Below the pieces are notes generated by a model. That model was not told the origin of the DNA, searched no databases, and worked only from the letters and a program-made list of their open reading frames with translations. Shown here piece after piece: positions 12,736 to 20,700 of a stretch of 40,202 nucleotides of DNA; the first letter of the stretch is position 1; every line of letters starts with the position of its first letter. The stretch covers positions 1 through 40,202 of the IMG/VR virus record IMGVR_UViG_3300031784_000072. One strand, 5' to 3'. The position numbers and the translations under genes are program-made. Source of the stretch: a virus.

Positions 12736-12809
12736 TTTCAGGGAACAGTTGACAGACATTGGAACACAAAGTCAAGCATCCTTTACAAATTGACCCGCTA
12801 CGCTGGGGT

Positions 12810-13004
12810 TTAGTCTTGGTGAGCGTGCCAGTCTATATGCTTGTCAAGCCGACGACGAACTGTCTTCATGTCGTCGCGTACTTCGGTCAGGATTTTCATT
12901 GACTGGCCGTGCTGTTGAGTGTTCCTCTGGTCGAGGCGATGCAGGAACCACATCACCGGCCCGCCGATGAGGGCTACGGCGATGGGGACGAGTATCGCTT
13001 CCAT
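12810..13004 (-). CDS. Holin-like one-TM protein, 64 aa
   Basis: One N-terminal membrane helix (residues 3-21, VPIAVALIGGPVMWFL) followed by a basic, coiled-coil-like cytoplasmic tail (KILTEVRDDMKTVRRRLDKHIDWH). I recall similar short proteins beside actinophage endolysins annotated as holin or lysis membrane proteins. The start at 13004 lies four bases after the upstream stop; longer in-frame starts would overlap that gene. It could be a holin, antiholin or accessory factor. Confidence 0.75.
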   Translation of the reverse strand: MEAILVPIAVALIGGPVMWFLHRLDQRNTQQHGQSMKILTEVRDDMKTVRRRLDKHIDWHAHQD

Positions 13005-13008
13005 CGGG

Positions 13009-13296
13009 TCACTCGTCTTCGTCGCGGTTGGCGATCTTCTTTGCTGCGCCTCCTGCGGCGAGTCCGGTGAGCGCACCGCCGATGGAGAACGAGAGGGGGG
13101 ACAGAACGTCCATGAAAGCGAGATCGAGCGGGGCCGCTTCTTCAGGCTGGTAGACGAAGATGAGGGAGTACAGCATCCCGAGGACGGTGATACCGAGAAC
13201 GCCTGCCAGGGTGAGGATCAGGATGGCCCTGATCCGGGCTTCAATCTCAGTCGGGTTGAGTCGTTGACGACGGCGAGGGCTGTTTACGGGGGTCAT
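13009..13296 (-). CDS. Holin candidate, two TM segments, 95 aa
   Basis: Two membrane helices (about 24-49, ILILTLAGVLGITVLGMLY; and about 66-86, rich in Gly/Ala) with a basic N-terminus and a charged C-terminus (KKIANRDEDE), the layout of a class II holin. The gene sits in the lysis region with the endolysin upstream. The ATG at 13296 lies inside the overlapping lipoprotein frame, so both proteins probably come from the same mRNA. Confidence 0.75.
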   Translation of the reverse strand: MTPVNSPRRRQRLNPTEIEARIRAILILTLAGVLGITVLGMLYSLIFVYQPEEAAPLDLAFMDVLSPLSFSIGGALTGLAAGGAAKKIANRDEDE

Positions 13297-13390
13297 TGGG
13301 GTTCCTGTACTGGTCGCTGCAAGCTGCAAGCAGGCAGGCCAACGCCACAGCGACGACTACTCCTACTTGTATCCGCAGATGGTTTGCCAC
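13247..13390 (-). CDS. 47-aa lipoprotein overlapping holin gene
   Basis: Reads in another frame over the first 50 bases of the 95-aa holin-like gene. Residues 1-23 form a signal peptide (a run VGVVVAVALACLLAAC), with lipobox LAAC and lipidated Cys24. The mature part is a 24-residue Pro/Ser-rich peptide (SDQYRNPNDPRKQPSPSS). The layout recalls Rz1 spanin lipoproteins embedded in another lysis gene, yet actinobacterial hosts usually lack a Gram-negative outer membrane. GTG start with a weak ribosome site. The signal/lipobox architecture is hard to obtain by chance. Confidence 0.65.
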   Translation of the reverse strand: MANHLRIQVGVVVAVALACLLAACSDQYRNPNDPRKQPSPSSTTQPD

Positions 13391-13418
13391 GGGGATAAGT
13401 GTACCTTACTTTAGCAGT

Positions 13419-13577
13419 CTATTTGTCGTCGGTGAGGGCTGCGCCGATGTACATGATGATGGATGCGACCGCGCAAACCACCCCGATGTCGCGGGTTGTG
13501 CCGGACAGGGTGATGAGGACGAGGATGAGGCCGGCGAGCATGATCCCGGCTTCAAGGAAGATTCTAAAATATTTCAC
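13419..13577 (-). CDS. Small two-TM protein, 52 aa
   Basis: GTG start overlapping the upstream stop (GTGA); ends TAG at 13419. The product has helix 1 (about 9-25, AGIMLAGLILVLITL) and helix 2 (about 30-47, GVVCAVASIIMYIGAAL) with a tight turn, a basic start (MKYFR) and an acidic end (TDDK). It is a typical holin or antiholin shape. Together with the 64- and 95-aa proteins it makes three candidate membrane partners for lysis. Confidence 0.7.
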   Translation of the reverse strand: MKYFRIFLEAGIMLAGLILVLITLSGTTRDIGVVCAVASIIMYIGAALTDDK

Positions 13578-14674
13578 GGCTTTCTCCGGGTTGGGGTTAC
13601 GGCGACGACTCCCATTGTGACAGCCCCGGCTGTGACTGTTCGTCGTGTGCCGACATCTACGGTGGAGCCGAGGGGGACGTAGGTGTCAAATTGGCCGTCA
13701 AACACGTTGATTTCGGTTTCGAACGCTTCACGGATTTCGGTGGGGGCGTTTTGGACGGCGGCGACGATGGCTTCGGCTTCGGCTTCGGTGAGTTCGTCGG
13801 GGACGATGGCATCAAAGATGTCGGCCGCCTGGTCGGGGGTGGCTTCGGCTAGGGCTTCGGGGTCGGTGGCTAGTTCGGTGGCCTCATCCGCTGTTATTTC
13901 CTCTGTGACGACTGGTTCGGGGTCGTCTGGGGGTTCGGTGGGGTCTGGGGCGGGGAGGCTGTCAGACGGCAAATTAGAGGTGTCTGGCGGGGTTTCTGTG
14001 GTTGGCGGGATGGTTGTTTCGGGCGCGGAGGTAGGCGGCACGGTAGGCGGGGTCGTAACCGTCGTCGTCGTGATCGGCGGTGGGGCCGGCTGGGTCGTCG
14101 TTGTGGACGGCTCGGAGATAGGCGGCTCGGTGCTGGTCGATGTCGTAGATGGAAGGGTTGGGGGCCATGTGGTTACCTCGCTTGTCGTGGTTGTCTCTGG
14201 CACGGTACTGGTTGTGCTTGACGTGGTGGTGGATGGTTCGGTCGTCGTCGTACTGGTCGTGCTAGTTGTCGTCGTTGAGGGTTCGGTTGTTGTGCTGGTT
14301 GTGGTGGGTTCAACGGGGGTGGTGTTGACATCAAGCGTGTACGAGGTTCCGTACCATGCGTCTGGGTTCCCGCAACAAACCCCTGCTCGGAGACGATACG
14401 ACCCTGACCCAACTTCTACCTCCAGCCAAGAGTCCAAACCGAAATAGTCGTCGTTCTGGGCAAGCAGGTTGCCTGACGAGTCGTACAGCCACAGCATTGA
14501 GTCGATGCCGTACTGTTGGGCGTATGACCGCACTTTGAACACGGCCGGTTCTTCGTAGGTGAACCAATGGTCGGATGCGGAGGTGACGGTAACGGTGTCT
14601 GCTGACGCTCGACCGGGCTGAACCCAGGCCAGCAACGTCAAAGTGAGAAGGGTGAGGCGTGGGAGATGCCTCAC
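13574..14674 (-). CDS. Secreted Thr/Pro-rich protein with PPC-like domain, 366 aa
   Basis: Signal peptide MRHLPRLTLLTLTLLAWVQP...ASA. Next comes a beta domain resembling bacterial pre-peptidase C-terminal (PPC) domains (DSMLWLYDSSGNLLAQNDDY ... GSYRLRAGVCC), a Thr/Pro linker of over 100 residues, an acidic helical segment (TADEATELATDPEALAEATP) and a C-terminal motif FDTYVPLGSTVDVGTRR. Such linkers and ends remind me of Acidimicrobiia surface proteins, suggesting gene exchange with the host. GTG at 14674, one base past the endolysin stop. It could help the endolysin reach the wall, or modify the cell surface. Confidence 0.75.
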   Translation of the reverse strand: MRHLPRLTLLTLTLLAWVQPGRASADTVTVTSASDHWFTYEEPAVFKVRSYAQQYGIDSMLWLYDSSGNLLAQNDDYFGLDSWLEVEVGSGSYRLRAGVCCGNPDAWYGTSYTLDVNTTPVEPTTTSTTTEPSTTTTSTTSTTTTEPSTTTSSTTSTVPETTTTSEVTTWPPTLPSTTSTSTEPPISEPSTTTTQPAPPPITTTTVTTPPTVPPTSAPETTIPPTTETPPDTSNLPSDSLPAPDPTEPPDDPEPVVTEEITADEATELATDPEALAEATPDQAADIFDAIVPDELTEAEAEAIVAAVQNAPTEIREAFETEINVFDGQFDTYVPLGSTVDVGTRRTVTAGAVTMGVVAVTPTRRKP

Positions 14675-14675
14675 G

Positions 14676-15401
14676 TCAACCGAACATTTTGGCCCACGTT
14701 GCAGGCCCGACAACCCCATCTGACTTCAAACCCTGCTTGGCTTGCCACAAACGCACAACCGCGTCAGTCTTACGACCGAAATCGCCGTCGATCACAGGTT
14801 CCCCGACGACAGCCTGAACGAGCTTCACCGCGTCACCTGTGCTTCCCAACTTGATTGGGGTTCCAGGGTATTCAAACTTCATGCCACCAGCAGGGGCAGG
14901 AGCAGGGGCGGCGACGGGGGCGGGTGCGCCTCCGAGACTGGCGAAAGCCTGCTCATAGTAGGCGGGGTTGTCAGCGTGCTGAGGGGCGATCTCAACGTGG
15001 AACCAGTCGCCACCGGGGGAACCGATGGTGTTCTTGGTGTACACCTTCCATGCGGAACGATCACACCGCCAGCCGCGTCCGAACGGGGCGAGATGGTAGT
15101 CGTGGATTTCCTCGATCAGGAACAGTTCGGCGTTGGCAACCCAGAAGTCAACGACTTGGCAGGCGGTCTGATAGTTGCCGAAACCTTTGCCTTTGTTGGC
15201 ACGCCACGACAGGTCGGCGGCACGACCGGTTCCGTGGACGGACGGGCGGGGCGGGCCGTCGTTCTTCATGTTGCGAACCGACCATGTGCCGACGTTCCAC
15301 ACGCCGTTGTTGAAATGCTTGATAGTGAGTTCCACGAACTTTTCGAGGCCGGCACGCTTTCCTGTCGCGTTGGCATCCCATCCGGTGTATTTGCGTCCCA
15401 T
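14676..15401 (-). CDS. Endolysin: M15-like peptidase plus peptidoglycan-binding domain, 241 aa
   Basis: The N-terminal domain carries the zinc ligands of D,D-carboxypeptidase-like M15 enzymes: SVHGTGRAADLS (His56, Asp63) and GDWFHVEIAP (His135). An Ala/Pro linker (158-172) leads to a PG_binding_1 repeat (about 180-241, LGSTGDAVKLVQAVVG ... DGDFGRKT ... WQAKQGLKSDGVVGPATW). It cleaves peptide bonds in host peptidoglycan to release progeny. No signal peptide, so it should need a holin. First gene of the lysis region, ten bases from the tail genes. Confidence 0.93.
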   Translation of the reverse strand: MGRKYTGWDANATGKRAGLEKFVELTIKHFNNGVWNVGTWSVRNMKNDGPPRPSVHGTGRAADLSWRANKGKGFGNYQTACQVVDFWVANAELFLIEEIHDYHLAPFGRGWRCDRSAWKVYTKNTIGSPGGDWFHVEIAPQHADNPAYYEQAFASLGGAPAPVAAPAPAPAGGMKFEYPGTPIKLGSTGDAVKLVQAVVGEPVIDGDFGRKTDAVVRLWQAKQGLKSDGVVGPATWAKMFG

Positions 15402-15410
15402 GACTGCTCC

Positions 15411-16364
15411 TTAGTTGTAAACCAATGTTACCAAACCGGAGAAGTCCGATTTACCACGCACACCGCCAGGTTGGTTGCTGTGATCCGTAAGAGCAACACC
15501 GTAGGATGTTCCTGCACCAAAAGCTGACAGCCAGTCACCAGGCATTGTGATTGTCGCTGAAGCATTAGTCCCAGACAAAGACTGAGTAGCATTGGTCCCT
15601 GCAAACGTCGGCGTTCCTGATGCAGAAGTTAGGTTGTGAACACGGAACGTAAAGGTTCCTGTGTTGCCTTCAAAGACTGCCCCTGAAGCAGACCGTTTCA
15701 CGAAAATTGTTCCGCTGTCAGCGGTATGACCCTTACAACCAGACGTGATATTTGTGCCGTAAAAGAACGCACCGTACTGCCAAGTTGTAGACCTTCGAAC
15801 AACAGCTTCGTCGGCAACAACAAAATTACTCCAGCTTGTCCCGAAAGATTCAGCGTCAGTTGGCAGATACGAGTATGTGCCGAGGGGTCGGGTGTACTGG
15901 TAGATCGAGCCGTTGCCAGTTGCCTGGTTGTTAGCCACGTCGGTAGCGGTGATCTTGAACGACACTTCCCACGTTTCACCGGACGGTGTATTACGACGGT
16001 TGGTCGGAACAGTCATCGTGGTTGTGCCACCACCAAAACCGCCAGACGTGATCGAGTACGTGCTGCCGTTGACCTCACCGCTCGATGAGCCGATGAACAC
16101 CTGTTGCAACGTGGCTGACGCGACACCCGACTCTGAGTCCGTGATCGCGCCCCAGGTCACATCAAACGACGAACCGTTCTTCACCACAGTCGGCGTAGGG
16201 ATCGTCGGCGCGGTGTTGTCATACTGGTACACCTGCTGCCAAGTCCCAGACACCTTCGCATAACCGTTAGTGACACCCTGCCAACTGCCCGACACCTTCA
16301 CATACGGTCGGTCAAGGCCAGTCAACTCCTGCCATGCGCCACCAGTCTTGATATACGACGGCAT
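15411..16364 (-). CDS. Tail fibre/adhesion-type protein with Ig-like domain, 317 aa
   Basis: Begins with three short repeats (YIKTGGAWQEL, YVKVSGSWQGV, YAKVSGTWQQV), a pattern common at the start of phage receptor-binding proteins. A fibronectin/Ig-like region follows (TAPTIPTPTVVKNGSSFDVTW, about 50-150), then a beta-rich C-terminal domain of about 150 residues, probably the outer, receptor-contacting part. It lies last in the structural block. No enzymatic motif is seen. Confidence 0.8.
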   Translation of the reverse strand: MPSYIKTGGAWQELTGLDRPYVKVSGSWQGVTNGYAKVSGTWQQVYQYDNTAPTIPTPTVVKNGSSFDVTWGAITDSESGVASATLQQVFIGSSSGEVNGSTYSITSGGFGGGTTTMTVPTNRRNTPSGETWEVSFKITATDVANNQATGNGSIYQYTRPLGTYSYLPTDAESFGTSWSNFVVADEAVVRRSTTWQYGAFFYGTNITSGCKGHTADSGTIFVKRSASGAVFEGNTGTFTFRVHNLTSASGTPTFAGTNATQSLSGTNASATITMPGDWLSAFGAGTSYGVALTDHSNQPGGVRGKSDFSGLVTLVYN

Positions 16365-16365
16365 A

Positions 16366-17391
16366 TCAGTACTTCAACCACACGTCGCCATCAGACCCAT
16401 CGCCCGAGGTAGGCGCAGACGTAGAAATCCACAACCGGTTGTTTGTTGAGTCCCCAGTCGTGAACACACCCGCGATCTTTGACGGCTCAATTGCAGCCGA
16501 AGCGTTCACATCGGCGTTCACAATCGCACCATCAGCAATTTTTGCAGACGTGATAGCCGAGTCAGCGACCTTCGCTGTCGTAACATTCGAGTCCAGAATC
16601 TTTGCGGTCGTCACAGCGTCCGAAGCCAACTTACCGGCCGTAACCGCACCATCATTGATCTTCGCAGTCGTAACGTTGCTATCCAAAATCTTGGCGGTCG
16701 TCACCGAATCGGCAGCCAACTTTACGGCAGTCACGTTGCCATCCACGATCTTGGCGGTCGTCACCGAATCCGACGCAAGTTTCCCGGCAGTCACATTGGC
16801 ATCAAGAATCTTGACGGTGGTGACAGCATCAGAAGCCAACTCAGACGCGCCGACAGCACCAGCCGCAATCTCCGACGAACCGACCGCATCAGCGGCGATC
16901 TTCGCTGACGTGACCGCATCATCAGCGATACCAGCCGTAGCGACCTGACCCCACACCAACCCAGTCGTAGCCGACGAATCAGCTTTCAACACCAAAGCGT
17001 TCGTGCCGACAGCCAGACGAGCAAACGTCGAGGTGTCATGGGTAAGGATGTCGCCCTTACTTGTCAACGTTGCCGCCAACTCGTTTGCTTCATCAGCGTC
17101 AATTGCGGTGAATACCGGATACACCACGGAACCGGAAACGTGCTGGGCGGCCGTCGTATCGTCCACACCGCGAGTCGTCACGTTCACCGTCGTGTCAGTC
17201 GCACCCGAACGGGTAACCAACACCTTTTCCTCATTCGCTGTACCAGGCTCAATCACCACATAAAACGGGTTAGCACCATACGGCCAACCGGTATACGCGG
17301 CAATCACAAAGTTCGTACCGTTTGACGCGAGCGTCCCGGTGATCGTGGTGGAGGCTGCCCCACCCTTATAGGTTCTGCGTGTCTTAGCCAT
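16366..17391 (-). CDS. Repeat-rich tail fibre protein, 341 aa
   Basis: The N-terminal 110 residues are a beta domain containing EEKVLVTRSGATDTTVNVTT. From about 145 to 305 a repeated unit of 10-11 residues (forms of VTTAKILDSNVTTAKINDG and VTAGKLASD) makes a long regular stalk, as in many phage fibres with 'AKI' repeats. A short C-terminal cap ends GDGSDGDVWLKY. It is likely a trimeric fibre linking virion and adhesin. Repeats at DNA level make it prone to copy-number change. Confidence 0.8.
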   Translation of the reverse strand: MAKTRRTYKGGAASTTITGTLASNGTNFVIAAYTGWPYGANPFYVVIEPGTANEEKVLVTRSGATDTTVNVTTRGVDDTTAAQHVSGSVVYPVFTAIDADEANELAATLTSKGDILTHDTSTFARLAVGTNALVLKADSSATTGLVWGQVATAGIADDAVTSAKIAADAVGSSEIAAGAVGASELASDAVTTVKILDANVTAGKLASDSVTTAKIVDGNVTAVKLAADSVTTAKILDSNVTTAKINDGAVTAGKLASDAVTTAKILDSNVTTAKVADSAITSAKIADGAIVNADVNASAAIEPSKIAGVFTTGDSTNNRLWISTSAPTSGDGSDGDVWLKY

Positions 17392-19236
17392 TTATGCCAC
17401 CAAACTCCTGAGTGTTACTACTGCTGTACCGTCGTATTCCCACGACTTATCGCCCGAATCAATCGGGAACCATTCTACATTCTCGACCACAGCCCTAAAG
17501 GATTCGACACCTTCCTGGTAGCTGATGATCCGCTGATCGGAGATCAGGCCACGCAGATAAGACAGTTCGCTGACGACATCCATGTAGTAGTCGCGGTTGA
17601 ACCGGTTGATCTTGCGGTGCAATAAGACAGGGACGGAGAACAGTTCGCTTCGTACTGGGGCAGGGAACACTCGGGCTTGCCAGCGTGTCAACGTCGGGCC
17701 AGCAGTTGAGTCTGTGCCAGATCGGGTGAACGACAGTTTGATGAGGGTTTCACCGAATTGTCCGTCAGGGCCGTCAAAGGAGATTTCGGTGGCGTTGACG
17801 GTGTTGAACGGGGCAAGTGTTTCGTAACCGGAACCGTCGTGGTCGTAGGAGAAACTGATGGAGCCGGCGAGGGGGCGGGTGCGGAAGTCTGCGAACGCCA
17901 TGAATTTGCGGTCGGGGATACCCCACCGCCAGAAGCCTGTCTCGATGTAGCCGGTGGCCGCCAGGTTGGTGGCGTGTTCAAGATAGATGCCTTGCCCAGA
18001 TACGGAGAACAGGCGACGGTCGTTCCAGTTGACGACTGCGTTGACTGCACCTTGCACATCAGCCATCAGATCGGATGCGTAAGCGGGTTCGTTGGTGGCG
18101 TTGAATTGGGACAAGTCCATGCGACCCAACCCGGTGGATGTGCCATCAAAGTTTGTCCACCCGTAGTAGACGAACCGGTTGTCGCCTATCGCGCACTTCA
18201 CGTCGGTTCCGGTTTCAAGGATCGGGCCGATGAGAAGGTCACCGTTGTTGTCTGATGTTGCGAGACGGACACCCTTGTTTGTGCCGATGATAATGCTTCC
18301 CAAATAACCGTAGATGGAGGTGACGAGTTCACCGCTGGGAAGTTCGCCGGCTTGCACAGGGACATCCAGGGATGTGCCGTCTGCCTTGATTGTGGTGCGA
18401 TAGATGAGACTGCTTTTACCGGCGTAACCGGCAGCGTAAATATGGTTTTGACCGGCTGCGAATCCGACCCATCGGAAAGCGGTGTTCGGATGGACGTAGA
18501 GAACGGTCGGATTGTTGCCGGAGGCGGTGATGTTCCAAATTTTGTGACCGTCTGTAGCCCCTGAACCGGCTGCCATAAAGCGGCCCTTGACGTAGGCGAG
18601 GACACCCCAGTTGTGGCCGGTTTGATATGACGACGCAGACGTAGACGCGGTATTTGTTGAATAGATGCCGTTACCTTCAAACGACACGAATACGGTGTAG
18701 CCGTCTGTCATCATGCCGTTGATTGTTGCAGTCGGCGTGCCAGTCACAGTCGAGAACGTAGACAGGTTAGTCGTGTATTTCAACGTTTGGTTATCGGCAA
18801 CATACAAACGTTCGCCGGCCACAACCAGAAACAAGTTTGTGTTCGCAGAACTGTAAACATTCGATGTGGTCTTCAGCAATCTCAACTGGCCTTTAGTCCA
18901 CGGGTCAATGTTCTTCGACGTGTAGAACCGGGTGTCGACACCCTCAGCCGTATCCGCATACTTTTGCCCGGAACCCTTGTGCCAGGACACCTGCGAACGT
19001 CGCCACAAACCTTGTGGGTTGATCGCCGCTTCACCAGGAATGTTGGAGTCGTCAGCCGAGTCACGCAAACGGTTCTCGAACGTGCGAGTGAACCGGTTGG
19101 ATTTGATGTCCAACATATAGGAGTGGCCACCAATGGCGACCGGGAAGATGTCGGGGACGAGTGAGGATGTGCCTGTACCCGTGAAGAACGTCGGCCCACC
19201 CGTAAAGGCGGTCGTGAAATCCATCAGGGTAGCCAT
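17392..19236 (-). CDS. Large tail protein, propeller-like, 614 aa
   Basis: Beta-rich protein with many repeated short strands (NLFLVVAGERLYVADNQTLKY; GMMTDGYTVFVSFEGNGIY; IIIGTNKGVRLATSDNNGD), suggesting a beta-propeller. The C-terminal 150 residues form a separate domain (DYYMDVVSELSYLRGLI ... WEYDGTAVVTLRS). By size and place after the adaptor-like gene it could be the tail nozzle or hub of a short-tailed phage. No sequence family is certain. It follows the 293-aa gene by three bases. Confidence 0.75.
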   Translation of the reverse strand: MATLMDFTTAFTGGPTFFTGTGTSSLVPDIFPVAIGGHSYMLDIKSNRFTRTFENRLRDSADDSNIPGEAAINPQGLWRRSQVSWHKGSGQKYADTAEGVDTRFYTSKNIDPWTKGQLRLLKTTSNVYSSANTNLFLVVAGERLYVADNQTLKYTTNLSTFSTVTGTPTATINGMMTDGYTVFVSFEGNGIYSTNTASTSASSYQTGHNWGVLAYVKGRFMAAGSGATDGHKIWNITASGNNPTVLYVHPNTAFRWVGFAAGQNHIYAAGYAGKSSLIYRTTIKADGTSLDVPVQAGELPSGELVTSIYGYLGSIIIGTNKGVRLATSDNNGDLLIGPILETGTDVKCAIGDNRFVYYGWTNFDGTSTGLGRMDLSQFNATNEPAYASDLMADVQGAVNAVVNWNDRRLFSVSGQGIYLEHATNLAATGYIETGFWRWGIPDRKFMAFADFRTRPLAGSISFSYDHDGSGYETLAPFNTVNATEISFDGPDGQFGETLIKLSFTRSGTDSTAGPTLTRWQARVFPAPVRSELFSVPVLLHRKINRFNRDYYMDVVSELSYLRGLISDQRIISYQEGVESFRAVVENVEWFPIDSGDKSWEYDGTAVVTLRSLVA

Positions 19237-19239
19237 CGG

Positions 19240-20121
19240 CTACTTCCTGATACGCAACGGATATTGGCGGTTCAAACGTGCGGCTTCAGCGGTGATGCGA
19301 TCTCGACGCAAACGCAACAGGTTGTTGATGCTGTTGCCGACAGCACCGGCAGGCACTTCGTCGCCACGGCGAGTGTCGCCCTGCGATTCCGTAAAGTTGC
19401 GCTTCACTTCGCGGCCGGCCATCAAACGGATTTGGGTTCCCAACACCAGCAAGTCCTCGATCTCCGTTGACGCACCGACCGAAGATACGGTGGTGGACTC
19501 GGACGCGAACGGGGTGTACGGAGCCTTGTAAATGACACGCACCGTACCGGAACGAACATACGAGTCGAAAGCCAACGCAAACCCGGATGCGAAATCGCTG
19601 GTGGGCATATCGCGGAGCAGACGGACGTTACGGATGATCGGATAGTCGTCGGTAAGGAAACGGTAACGGACATCGTGGAGGTCGATGATGCTGGTTACGT
19701 TTGTCAGGTTGACCATACGGTCGGAACCGTTGTACGAGATGTCCACCGTCTTGACCTGGAACAGACCGTTCATCGGGGATGACAGGTCAGCCAAATCAGA
19801 GTTGAGTCCAGTAAGAACCTGGTGTCGGGGGAACCGAGGGTTGACGGTGATGATGTCGCCGGCTGTGTGGCTGGCGGCGGTTGTACCACCGTAACCGCGT
19901 TCCACCGTCAACGTCTTGTTGCTGGTGTTCGCTTCCCACACATAGAACAGTTCCGTGCCGATCTCGAACACGGTGTTCTCACGCAACGAACCGAGGTTGT
20001 AGGTGAGCGTCAAACTGGTGGCAGACGAGTTCACCGAGGACGCAAGCTTGTTGCGTTCCTCGACAGTCCCAGCCAACAGTTGTTGGACTGAACGGTCAAT
20101 CAGGTCGCCTGCGGTCGTCAT
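19240..20121 (-). CDS. Putative head-tail adaptor / tail tube protein, 293 aa
   Basis: The N-terminal helix (AGDLIDRSVQQLLAG) is followed by beta structure with LTYNLGSLRENTVFEIGTELFYVW, which recalls phage structural domains with repeated 'VEIGxE' strands. The middle has helices and strands (IIDLHDVRYRFLTDDYPIIRN), and the C-terminus is basic and helical (LLRLRRDRITAEAARLNRQY). ATG at 20121 in an ATGA overlap with the 51-aa gene; a GTG at 20136 would lie inside it. Assigned by position between capsid-type and tail genes. Confidence 0.65.
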   Translation of the reverse strand: MTTAGDLIDRSVQQLLAGTVEERNKLASSVNSSATSLTLTYNLGSLRENTVFEIGTELFYVWEANTSNKTLTVERGYGGTTAASHTAGDIITVNPRFPRHQVLTGLNSDLADLSSPMNGLFQVKTVDISYNGSDRMVNLTNVTSIIDLHDVRYRFLTDDYPIIRNVRLLRDMPTSDFASGFALAFDSYVRSGTVRVIYKAPYTPFASESTTVSSVGASTEIEDLLVLGTQIRLMAGREVKRNFTESQGDTRRGDEVPAGAVGNSINNLLRLRRDRITAEAARLNRQYPLRIRK

Positions 20122-20273
20122 TGGTTCTTCGCCCACGCATTGTCAACAAGATTCGGATACGGACGGCCAGCCTTCGCAGCGCGAGCCTTAGCCGCCTTCT
20201 TCTGACTGTCCGTCAAAGGAGAAGACTTCTTGTTCGGGTTCTTCTTATCCCAAAACTGCTTCTTAGCGGCCAT
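20118..20273 (-). CDS. Small Lys/Ala-rich protein, 51 aa
   Basis: Reads MAAKKQFWDKKNPNKKSS... with AAKARAAKAGRPYPNLVDN near the C-terminus. I recall short basic phage proteins ending in a similar 'AKAGRPYPNLVDN' signature, in structural regions of actinophages. It is very basic and helix-forming, so it may bind DNA in the virion. The stop overlaps the adaptor ATG by four bases. Confidence 0.75.
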   Translation of the reverse strand: MAAKKQFWDKKNPNKKSSPLTDSQKKAAKARAAKAGRPYPNLVDNAWAKNQ

Positions 20274-20276
20274 CAT

Positions 20277-20537
20277 TCACCACGCCTTGCACGACCAATA
20301 GCGTGCGCTCGTCTTCGGGCCAGGGTCAGCGCAGTTGTGACGCGCCCGGAAATTGCTACGGCGACCAGGCTGGTCCTTCTTGATCGACATATTCGGGTCA
20401 CCGAACATCACACGCTTCACCTTGCCCTGACCGGCAGAAACGAAGACGACAGACTTCTTCCGGCCGTAGCCGGGTTCACCCTGCCGGATGCGGCGAGGCG
20501 CATCCAACTTGACGTTCTTACCCTGATAAGTCGCCAT
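20277..20537 (-). CDS. Conserved viral protein with FRARHNC signature, 86 aa
   Basis: Shows a signature that I recall from several phage groups and other viruses: VFVSAGQGKVKRVMFGDPNM, RRSNFRARHNC and ARYWSCKAW. The two Cys and a His may bind metal. Function is not established; position in structural operons suggests a virion or maturation role. Start at 20537 in a TAATG overlap with the 38-aa gene. Strongly basic. Confidence 0.8.
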   Translation of the reverse strand: MATYQGKNVKLDAPRRIRQGEPGYGRKKSVVFVSAGQGKVKRVMFGDPNMSIKKDQPGRRSNFRARHNCADPGPKTSARYWSCKAW

Positions 20538-20653
20538 TACTTCTTCTTGGCAGCCTTCTTGAGGTATTCCATCGCACGTTCCTTCTTGCCTTCGGTCTTT
20601 TCGTGCTTCATCTTGGCTGAAGCCGACTTGTAGTTTTCCTTCTTGTAAGGCAT
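20537..20653 (-). CDS. 38-aa lysine-rich microprotein
   Basis: Begins MPYKKENYKSASAKMKHEK and ends in a poly-Lys helix (LKKAAKKK). The ATG at 20653 follows a GGAG ribosome site and a TATACT element (20688-20683), and the stop overlaps the next ATG (TAATG). It resembles small phage DNA-condensing or structural basic proteins. The three successive genes of 38, 86 and 51 residues are all basic, suggesting a common task such as binding packaged DNA or RNA. Confidence 0.7.
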   Translation of the reverse strand: MPYKKENYKSASAKMKHEKTEGKKERAMEYLKKAAKKK

Positions 20654-20682
20654 GAGTTCTCCAATGCGAGATAGACACAGCG

Positions 20683-20688
20683 AGTATA
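20683..20688 (-). promoter_or_regulatory. TATACT -10 element before basic-protein genes
   Basis: TATACTCG on the minus strand, about 30 bases before the ATG at 20653, in a 47-base intergenic gap. No clear -35. The same TATACTCG occurs before the terminase gene (39220-39213), and TACACTCG before the scaffold gene (27356-27349), suggesting a late-promoter type. Confidence 0.35.
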
Positions 20689-20700
20689 CCGCAAACAAGC

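Noticed and set aside
13683-14447. Long plus-strand open frame opposite the secreted Thr/Pro-rich gene
   Set aside because: It is the antisense shadow of Thr/Pro codon repeats, giving Val/Gly/Ser low complexity.
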